NCBI GenBank assembly: GCA_038230975.1
Contig: JBBRMF010000036.1
Location: 1 to 28,530, forward strand
Length of the DNA: 28,530 nucleotides
Reading direction: 5' to 3'
Source: JANXVV01 sp038230975
GTDB taxonomy: Bacteria; Planctomycetota; Phycisphaerae; Tepidisphaerales; Tepidisphaeraceae
Shown here one piece after another: positions 23,148 through 28,530 of the stretch; the first letter of the stretch is position 1, and every line of letters begins with the position of its first letter. The notes beneath the pieces were generated by a model. The model worked only from the letters and a program-made list of their open reading frames with translations, ran no database searches and was not told the origin of the DNA. The position numbers and the translations under genes were made by a program.

Positions 23148-24512
23148 CTAAACTTTCGTACTGCCGACCTCAAGCGATCCGGCGTTCTGCTTCAAAACGC
23201 GAATCGCCTGCATTAGTGGAAGATGCGATGGGCAAACGTAATTACACACGCCGCATTCGATACAACTGTCCATTCCGTACTGGCGGGCAAGTTCGATATT
23301 CCCACGCTGGGCGGCTTCCAGCAACCCGGCCGGTTGGATGCGAGTCGGGCAACTCTCAACGCACCATGCACAACGAATACAAGGATCCGGCGTGGGCTGC
23401 AATTGATCGGGCATGACATGAATCGTCAAATCTCCTCCGGCAACGACTGCATCAATCGAGACGTCATTCAGTTGAAGCATCGCCCCGCGCCGAAGTTTCA
23501 TTCCGTCGGCAGCCACCTCGCACTGTTTCAATACTTCCCGCAAGCTGATACCGACCGGCGCGATGAGAAAATGTGTTCTTTGCCGAGCATGATCGCGCAA
23601 GGCCAGCGGAACCCGCAGCATGCTTTGCCCCCGCGACGCGCATCGGCCAATCGCGATGGCCGCCGCCGCGTCCAGCATGAATACGCGTTGATCCCCCGGC
23701 GAACGCCCGGGTTTCAGTCGACGATTCAATAGAGAATGCAGTAACAGTGTCGGGTTAGCCTGCGGATAATCATTGAGCACCGGAATCACATCGAACTTCG
23801 CCTTACGGGCGAGTCGACGCATCGGCAGCCACCATTTGCCCGGTGAACCCGCTTCAACAATGAGACTCACCTGGCGCGCTTCAGTCAATCGCGAGATGAG
23901 GCTGACGCCAGCCAAAAGTAATGGTCCGGAACGGCCGGCCAACACACCGTTTAGCCGCATTGTCGGTTCGTCATCGAGCAGGTTACACACAATCGTATCG
24001 ATCGGTTGTCGAAGGGCGCGGTGCAGTTGAGCCAGAAGATCAGGGCTTGACGTGCGCTCCGCCCAAACCCCCGCGCTGCGCAGCCGATCGATCCATTGCG
24101 CTAAATTGGCCGGCCCGGCGGATTGCACTTCCTCGATCTGCTCATGCTGTTCCTGGGCATGGCGCACATTGTGCGATTCACCCGGAAGCGATCGATCTTC
24201 AAAATCCGCCTCAACATCAACTGCGGGAACGATCGAACCATTCAGCAACTGAATCTGACTGCCCCCGATAATTCGACCGCTGGTGGGACAAATCGCAGCG
24301 GGCGATCCTTCCGATCCAATTTTGCACAGGTTCTCACCTTTGGAAACAAATGTGCCCGCAGGCCGATGCGCGATCACGCTGGTCACTGCTTTTGTCACCA
24401 ACGGAATTTGCAGTCGAGTGGGAATTTCCAGCAGACGCCACGGCGGTGCTTGCGCCGGCCAGGCTGTTCCGGTGCTTTGGTCATCGGATTGGCGGATCGA
24501 AAAATACTTCAC
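23148..24512 (-). CDS. rnfC: RnfC-like iron-sulfur protein with degenerate nucleotide-binding region
   Basis: Two complete 4Fe-4S motifs occur near the C-terminus: CIRCAWCVESC (378-388) and CIECGVCNYVC (417-427), the latter followed by PSHLPL as in RnfC. The N-terminal barrel-sandwich domain (AHRPAGTFVSKGENLCKIG, AAICPTSGRI) also fits. The NADH/FMN loop of RnfC (GxGGAGFPT) is not found; the matching region reads LRSAGVWAERTSSPDLLAQL. The ECEP motif is replaced by DDEP. The protein may thus pass electrons through its clusters without oxidising NADH. GTG start at 24512 with GAAGG upstream; 12 nt after the TIM-barrel gene. Confidence 0.87.
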   Translation of the reverse strand: MKYFSIRQSDDQSTGTAWPAQAPPWRLLEIPTRLQIPLVTKAVTSVIAHRPAGTFVSKGENLCKIGSEGSPAAICPTSGRIIGGSQIQLLNGSIVPAVDVEADFEDRSLPGESHNVRHAQEQHEQIEEVQSAGPANLAQWIDRLRSAGVWAERTSSPDLLAQLHRALRQPIDTIVCNLLDDEPTMRLNGVLAGRSGPLLLAGVSLISRLTEARQVSLIVEAGSPGKWWLPMRRLARKAKFDVIPVLNDYPQANPTLLLHSLLNRRLKPGRSPGDQRVFMLDAAAAIAIGRCASRGQSMLRVPLALRDHARQRTHFLIAPVGISLREVLKQCEVAADGMKLRRGAMLQLNDVSIDAVVAGGDLTIHVMPDQLQPTPDPCIRCAWCVESCPTRIQPAGLLEAAQRGNIELARQYGMDSCIECGVCNYVCPSHLPLMQAIRVLKQNAGSLEVGSTKV

Positions 24513-24524
24513 AGGCCTTCGGGT

Positions 24525-25388
24525 TCAGTTCTCAGCGCCGGACTGTGTGCCGGATGATGCACCGGCTAACTCAATCCCATTCTTACGACACAATGCTTTG
24601 AGCGCGTCCGCGCCCACTTTGAACAATCCCGGTCCGCTGAATCCGAAGAACTGCTCGTGAGCCGCCAAATGGGGTTCAAGACTTAGAAATCCGTCGTATC
24701 CACTTTTCCAGGCGTCGACAAGGATCGGTTCCAAATCTCCATCCCCCTGACCCGCCGGCACGACCAAGCCACTTCCCCATTTGGCATCTTTTATATGGAT
24801 GTGAACGGTATAAGGTTTGAGTCCCGGCCAATTATTCAGTGGATGATCCCCAGCCTGCACAAAATTCGCAAAGTCAAACGCGTTTCGAAGCTTCGGAGAT
24901 TGAATCGTCTTCATCAAATCAAGGCATTCCGGACCGCGAGCGCCGTAAATACCGACTTCGTTTTCGTGAAGGAGCGTTACCGAACCATTTCGAATGAAAT
25001 CGACCTTTGCCGACATGCGTTTCATGACTTCATCGCGATATCGGCGAATATCGACCTCTTTTTCAGGCGGATAATAGCTGAACAATCGAATGTAGGGTGC
25101 CTCGAAATATTCGGCAGCGTCAACCGCAATTTTGAATCGCTCCAGATGATCTTCCCATGAATCGGTGATCTTAACCTTCCCGATCGGCGATCCGATACAA
25201 ATCACCCCTAATCCGCCCGCACTCAGCTTGGTCTTGATTTCCTGGCGAAGGTTTTTGTCAAAGTCCAGAATATTAATCTTATTCACCCCCCGCAGTTCGA
25301 CATGCGTCACCGCCAACTTGCGGCAAACTCGAATCTGTTCATCCAGATCCGGCGATATTTCATCGGCGAACGCCGAAAGCTTCATCAT
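24525..25388 (-). CDS. Sugar-phosphate isomerase/epimerase-like TIM barrel (AP endonuclease 2 fold)
   Basis: The 287-residue protein shows the metal-binding motifs of the xylose-isomerase-like TIM-barrel family: LLHENEVGIYG, NAFDFANF, HIHIKDAKWG and FLSLEPHLAAH, giving the Glu/Asp/His/Glu metal site. No signal peptide is seen, so it is cytoplasmic. Members isomerise or epimerise free or phosphorylated sugars and inositols; the substrate is not readable. AAGGAG lies 7 nt before the first of two adjacent ATG codons. It is the first gene behind a strong promoter and is followed closely by the RnfC-like gene. No functional link between the two is obvious. Confidence 0.88.
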   Translation of the reverse strand: MMKLSAFADEISPDLDEQIRVCRKLAVTHVELRGVNKINILDFDKNLRQEIKTKLSAGGLGVICIGSPIGKVKITDSWEDHLERFKIAVDAAEYFEAPYIRLFSYYPPEKEVDIRRYRDEVMKRMSAKVDFIRNGSVTLLHENEVGIYGARGPECLDLMKTIQSPKLRNAFDFANFVQAGDHPLNNWPGLKPYTVHIHIKDAKWGSGLVVPAGQGDGDLEPILVDAWKSGYDGFLSLEPHLAAHEQFFGFSGPGLFKVGADALKALCRKNGIELAGASSGTQSGAEN

Positions 25389-25416
25389 TTACACTCCTTA
25401 ATCGTTACATGCGACT

Positions 25417-25444
25417 ATTGTAGATGGCAGCCCAACACCGTCAA
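25417..25444 (-). promoter_or_regulatory. Sigma70-type promoter of the TIM barrel/Rnf/Gsp gene run
   Basis: On the minus strand TTGACG (25444-25439) and TACAAT (25422-25417) are separated by 16 nt. Both boxes match consensus at five of six positions. The predicted transcription start is about 20 nt upstream of the start codon, just before the AAGGAG site. Confidence 0.6.
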
Positions 25445-25780
25445 CGCAGCCACAGCGCGAATGTCCCTCGCATTTAGAAATGTCCGCTTAGCCGATTCTA
25501 ACTTCCAGCGCCATGAATGGGGAGGCACTGGACTTTCGTCGCACGAGGTACCAACGCACTGCTGCCGCCGGAAGGACAGGGCTCCGCAGGAATGCGAAGA
25601 GACCGTTCGGCGGCGGTCCGTTGTACGGCAAGTCGGGCGGGTAATTCAGCCCGGTCTTTTTTTCGCTCTGCCGGGAACGGCTTCTGCGATAAACTCCAGG
25701 GGAGACAAGGCGAAGCCTTCTCGTTTGGGGGCTGGCCCCCCAAGGGCGTCCACTTTCAAATCATTGTCCGCCGGATTGGG
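25445..25780. other. Gene-free stretch with possible structured RNA
   Basis: I see no credible protein in the open frames here; their composition is Arg/Ser/Pro-rich and unlike the neighbours. On the plus strand GCTGCCGCC (near 25561) can pair over all nine bases, three as G-U, with GGCGGCGGT (near 25610). This would enclose a CGCA-GGAA-TGCG tetraloop hairpin, and a terminator-like hairpin follows at 25634-25663. Further hairpins lie at 25707-25719 (AAGGC/GCCTT) and 25725-25743 (TTGGGGG/CCCCCCAA). Confidence 0.4.
25634..25663 (+). terminator. Terminator-like hairpin, plus strand
   Basis: CGGGC (25634-25638) pairs with GCCCG (25649-25653) and is followed by GTC and seven T residues (25657-25663). 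The stem is short but GC-only. No plus-strand gene is recognised upstream, which makes a small RNA ending here possible. Confidence 0.4.
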
Positions 25781-26119
25781 TTAGCCCACCGGAATCGTTT
25801 TGATTTTCGTGAACCGCAGATATTTATTTTTGAACTTGATGTGCGTCGTTCCATCGAGCCGTTTTTCGATGATCGCCAGACCGCCGCGCTGGCATCGCCT
25901 GATGCGAAGCAATACGAGTTGGAACCATTTGATGGATCGAAAGAGCGCCGCGCCGGCCATTACCGTTGAATTGCAGCTTCTCAGCAAAGCATTTCGCGGG
26001 CAGTTCCTGCGGGTCGATGGCTCGCACGGCGTTCTGGGCCGGAATGTGCGGAACCACCTGTCACTTCTGCTCGACGGCCAGAATCGGAGCTGGATAGAGC
26101 AGCGATAGGCCGGTTCCAA
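25781..26119 (-). pseudogene. Frameshifted C-terminal remnant of a transposase (ISNCY-like)
   Basis: The minus-strand end reads RRCQRGGLAIIEKRLDGT and then HIKFKNKYLRF. This resembles the C-terminus of ISNCY/integrase-core transposases (VxVEQRLDGTLAVRFxxRYL). The upstream part with transposase-like character (AQNAVRAIDPQELPAK, LQFNGNGRR) lies in another frame (25824-26057), so at least one frameshift separates them. No DDE catalytic core is left. The remnant lies directly beside the MITE-like element at 26128. Family call is tentative. Confidence 0.42.
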
Positions 26120-26127
26120 TGGACGGA

Positions 26128-26302
26128 AAGGTGCCAGCCACCGTTCGCATAAATTCTTTAAAAATCTCAGGTGCCGTTAATACGCAGAATGAATGTGGCA
26201 ACATTTCAATCAGCAGCGAATTGTTCTAATAAAATTATCTTGCAAGATCAGATTCAGCATGGACTTGCATTAATCTTTAATTCTAACGGTGGCTGGCACC
26301 TT
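26128..26302. mobile_element. MITE-like element, copy 1 (175 bp)
   Basis: Perfect 18-bp terminal inverted repeats (26128-26145 and 26285-26302, AAGGTGCCAGCCACCGTT and its complement) enclose 139 bp of AT-rich, non-coding DNA. A further ATGGAC match extends the repeat outward on both sides with a 3-nt offset. A diverged second copy of nearly the same length lies at 28205-28376. Size, ends and copy number fit a non-autonomous transposable element. Confidence 0.75.
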
Positions 26303-26356
26303 GTCCATACTTTTACCGCCCCCCAGAATCGCCACGTCGCCTTGCGCTAATGCGAC

Positions 26357-27676
26357 TCACGGCTTGGCAGTGGATTTCCAGCGGTAGGCAGCAATCGCGC
26401 CTAACTCCCGGATGAACAATTCGTCACCACTGATGGCCAGATGAGCCCAGGTTTCTGCATCGGCAATCTTGACGTTGTCCACCAACTCGAACTGCTTCGG
26501 ATTCGCTTTAATCAGCAGAAGTTCGCCCCGCTGGTCGAGCGCCAAAATCCGGTCGCCCTGGGCCACCAGACTTGCATACTTTCCGAACGGCGGCGAGGTC
26601 CAGACTCGTTCGCCGGTCCCAAGATTAATGCACGTGAATCGCTGGTTCCCGAGATGGAGGTAGACGTAGCCATTGATAACAACTGGCGTCGACATATACC
26701 CCTGCGCGTTGTTGCTCCATGCCTCGGCTACCGTATGGTCCGCGTTGTTTTTTGTAACATGATACAGCCAAGACTTGTTCTGGTAGCTGCTGGTGAAGAT
26801 GCCATCACCAACGACGACAGGCGTAACGATATTCATACCGCGAAACGCAGGGACGACTTGCGTCCATAGCAGTTTGCCCGATTCCGGGTCCACACCGGCC
26901 AGTTTCTGGCGGGTCTGCACGATGAGTTGTTGCTGGCCTGCAATTTTAGCGAGAACGGGTGACGAAAACGCTGAACCGTTCATACCGCCTTCGTCCTTGA
27001 GCGCCCGCCAAACCACCGCGCCTGTCGCCTTTGCCAACCGGAAGACCGATCCACCGGCCTGCACATACACGGCGTCGCCGTCCACCAGAGGGGAGCAGAC
27101 AAATCCGAACGCCGGCACAGGGGTTTTGAAATTCTCGACGAAATTCACCCGCCAACGCTCCTTCCCGGTGGCCGCCTCCAGGCAAACGAGGACGTCGCGC
27201 ATGCTGGCAACATACAGACACTCACCGTCATAGGCGGGTGTCGAGCGAACCCAGCTGCCGTTGGACGACGCGAAGAACGGCACCCTCATTGCATCTTTCC
27301 AGTCCACCGTCCATCGCTGCTTACCCGTCTTACGGTCCAGCGCGACAACCGCCGCAGACGCGTTGTTCCGGGTTTCAGTGGTGAAGACCAGATCATCGGT
27401 AACGATTGGGCCGGAATAGCTATCTCCGAGCGGGATGCGCCAGAGTTGCTCGAGTGAATCCTTCGTGAGTCGATCCGGCCAGACGGGGCCGGCGATCAGC
27501 CCATCACGGGTCGGCCCTCGCCACTGCGGCCAGCCGGTTGCAACCGACTTCTCTTCCGCAAACCCCGCTCCTGCCATCAGCAACAGCGACATCAATCCGC
27601 TCACTGCGAATGTGAAGCCCGTGTACACGCGTGGTGTGACCTTCATCGTTCTACTGCTACTCTCCAAAAAGTGCAT
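26357..27676 (-). CDS. Secreted PQQ-like beta-propeller protein
   Basis: A signal peptide (hydrophobic core FAVSGLMSLLLMAGAGFA) precedes a mature protein that opens WPQWRGPTRDGLI, a signature of abundant planctomycete PQQ-binding-like propeller proteins. Repeats with the A-x-D-x-x-T-G-x-x-x-W pattern recur: ALDRKTGKQRW, CLEAATGKERW, RLAKATGAVVW, GVDPESGKLLW and CINLGTGERVW. It lacks the active-site features of quinoprotein dehydrogenases that I would expect, so it is probably a structural or binding propeller. AGGAG lies 5 nt before the ATG at 27676. It stands alone between two MITE-like copies. Function unknown. Confidence 0.88.
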   Translation of the reverse strand: MHFLESSSRTMKVTPRVYTGFTFAVSGLMSLLLMAGAGFAEEKSVATGWPQWRGPTRDGLIAGPVWPDRLTKDSLEQLWRIPLGDSYSGPIVTDDLVFTTETRNNASAAVVALDRKTGKQRWTVDWKDAMRVPFFASSNGSWVRSTPAYDGECLYVASMRDVLVCLEAATGKERWRVNFVENFKTPVPAFGFVCSPLVDGDAVYVQAGGSVFRLAKATGAVVWRALKDEGGMNGSAFSSPVLAKIAGQQQLIVQTRQKLAGVDPESGKLLWTQVVPAFRGMNIVTPVVVGDGIFTSSYQNKSWLYHVTKNNADHTVAEAWSNNAQGYMSTPVVINGYVYLHLGNQRFTCINLGTGERVWTSPPFGKYASLVAQGDRILALDQRGELLLIKANPKQFELVDNVKIADAETWAHLAISGDELFIRELGAIAAYRWKSTAKP

Positions 27677-28204
27677 GAGATCTCCTGAAATGGTTCACCG
27701 GGACGAAGAACCCGCACGCGACAATTGTCAGCGAAACCCCGGAATTTTCGGTCGTTTCTACCCGACTCATTGTCAGAACGTTCGATTATTCGATCAAAAA
27801 CACGGCTCAGTCCGCCGCACTAATTTCACAAGCATAGGCACGTACTCTTCGGGGTGTCAACCGGATCAGAAAACGAGATTTCGCCTTGCAAGCTCCCGAA
27901 AGGAGAATGATATGTGGTGCTAACACATATAGCTGAAAGCGTTCACTTGGAGACCCGATGGGCGAAAGCCCCATCCGGCAGAACGCAGCGATGCCGCCAG
28001 AATCGAGTCTTGGTGCCGACCGGCAACGTGTCGGCGTGAAGCGTAGACAGTAAGTCGTCCGGCGATGCGATTGAGTCTCGAAAGTCCGGTAGGGCGAAAT
28101 TAAACGGGACAACCCTGAAATTTTGGGTATGTACCACTCAACTCGGGGTTTTCCCGTTCTCGGCTATCTTGGGTTAGTCCTCCAATTTTCGAGGCGTATT
28201 CGAA
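27677..28204. other. Intergenic region with hairpins; no gene seen
   Basis: No open frame here looks coding. A stable hairpin with a GAAA tetraloop lies at 27955-27978 (CCGATGGGC / GCCCCATCCGG, one bulged base). A second stem, GCCGAC (28015-28020) with GTCGGC (28030-28035), follows. The stretch 27935-28130 has the look of structured RNA, possibly a group II intron remnant or an untranslated RNA, but I cannot match it to a family. Confidence 0.35.
27769..27797 (-). promoter_or_regulatory. Possible promoter of the PQQ-propeller gene
   Basis: On the minus strand TTGATC (27797-27792) and GACAAT (27774-27769) are 17 nt apart, with four of six consensus matches each. It would give an untranslated leader of about 85 nt before the ATG at 27676. 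Confidence 0.25.
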
Positions 28205-28376
28205 AAAGTGTCAGCCATCGTTCGCATAAATTCCGTAAGAATCCCATGCCCCGCATTTACGCAGAATGAATTTGGCAGCAGTGCATTCAGCGGCGAACGT
28301 TTTCTAAATCGGGTTCCATGTAATACAAGTATTGAGTCGACTTGTATTAATTGTTGAGTCTAACGGTGGCTGGCAA
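28205..28376. mobile_element. MITE-like element, copy 2 (about 172 bp, diverged)
   Basis: The left end AAAGTGTCAGCCATCGTT (28205-28222) differs from copy 1 at three of 18 positions. The right end keeps AACGGTGGCTGGCA (28362-28375). Internal blocks are shared in order with copy 1: CGCATAAATTC, ACGCAGAATGAAT, and near the right end GACTTG(C/T)ATTAAT. It is older or more decayed than copy 1. Confidence 0.7.
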
Positions 28377-28530
28377 TATTTCTTGTCTCCGAAACGACTG
28401 TGTACTGTTTACAACCCGAATGCCATTCGCTTAAGCTGTAAGTTTTTCGCAATCCGAAGCTTACGTCATAGTTATCGAAGCCGTATTATTCTGCGTACTG
28501 ATTATTCCGGCAGAATTTTGTGGCATACGC
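28377..28530. other. Right end of window, no feature seen
   Basis: This AT-richer stretch shows no open frame, hairpin with T-run or repeat that I can support. Confidence 0.4.

Noticed and set aside
25540..25620. Signal recognition particle RNA, suggested by CCGGAAGG
   Set aside because: The conserved flanks of helix 8 (CAGG on the 5' side, AGCAG on the 3' side) are not in the right places on either strand.
25517..25969. Plus-strand open frame of 150 codons
   Set aside because: It crosses a terminator-like hairpin and runs antisense to the transposase remnant; composition is unlike real proteins here.
27435..27923. Plus-strand open frame of 162 codons
   Set aside because: It lies antisense to the start of the PQQ-propeller gene and its upstream region, with no ribosome site and no family resemblance.
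27900..27923. Tiny leader peptide after AAAGGAGA
   Set aside because: The AGGAG precedes ATG codons that open only very short frames, with no gene downstream on that strand.
1..28530. CRISPR array, rRNA, prophage or integrase
   Set aside because: No regularly spaced repeats, rRNA segments or phage-type genes were seen; the only mobile traces are the MITE-like pair and the transposase remnant.

Overview
The window looks like chromosomal DNA of a planctomycete or close relative. This is inferred from gene families: long exported FG-GAP/ASPIC-UnbV (CRTAC1-type) proteins, a secreted PQQ-like beta-propeller that opens with the WPQWRGP signature, degenerate Rnf subunits next to a split type II secretion gene set, and moderately GC-rich DNA. 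No rRNA or marker protein fixes the taxon.

Layout, left to right. (1) 1-240: a terminator from an upstream gene, then a tRNA-Thr(TGT) with its own promoter. (2) 325-4892, plus strand: a compact four-gene operon of an unknown protein, an asparagine-synthetase-like enzyme whose glutaminase half is degenerate, a radical SAM enzyme and a flavin-dependent-halogenase-like oxidoreductase. It resembles a small natural-product or RNA/peptide-modification cassette. (3) 14241 down to 4870, minus strand: a six-gene operon of substrate-binding lipoprotein, permease and ATPase (NitT/TauT-type ABC importer), then a TPR/FG-GAP/ASPIC membrane-anchored giant, a CRTAC1/UnbV protein and an UnbU/RnfD-like membrane protein. 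Genes overlap or are separated by at most about 45 nt, so importer and UnbU-UnbV module are probably one system. A small exported Cys/His-containing protein lies just upstream (14403-14861) and shares a TCCGATAAA motif in its upstream region. (4) 17445-15070: a large family-39-like membrane glycosyltransferase. (5) 25388 down to 17588, minus strand: a sugar-phosphate isomerase-like TIM barrel with a good sigma70-type promoter, then RnfC-like, RnfD-like, GspK, GspC-like, GspL, GspM-like and a TPR lipoprotein. (6) 25389-28530: a gene-poor segment with a frameshifted transposase remnant, two diverged copies of a roughly 175-bp MITE-like inverted-repeat element flanking a secreted PQQ-propeller gene, and two stretches of possible structured RNA.

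Most notable are the fused ABC-importer/ASPIC/UnbV/UnbU operon, the AsnB-like/radical SAM/halogenase-like cassette, and the occurrence in one window of two different RnfD-family membrane proteins, neither showing the classical SGAT flavinylation motif. One of these is paired with an RnfC that keeps its Fe-S clusters but seems to have lost its NADH/FMN loop. All functions are inferred from motifs read by eye; no database search was possible.
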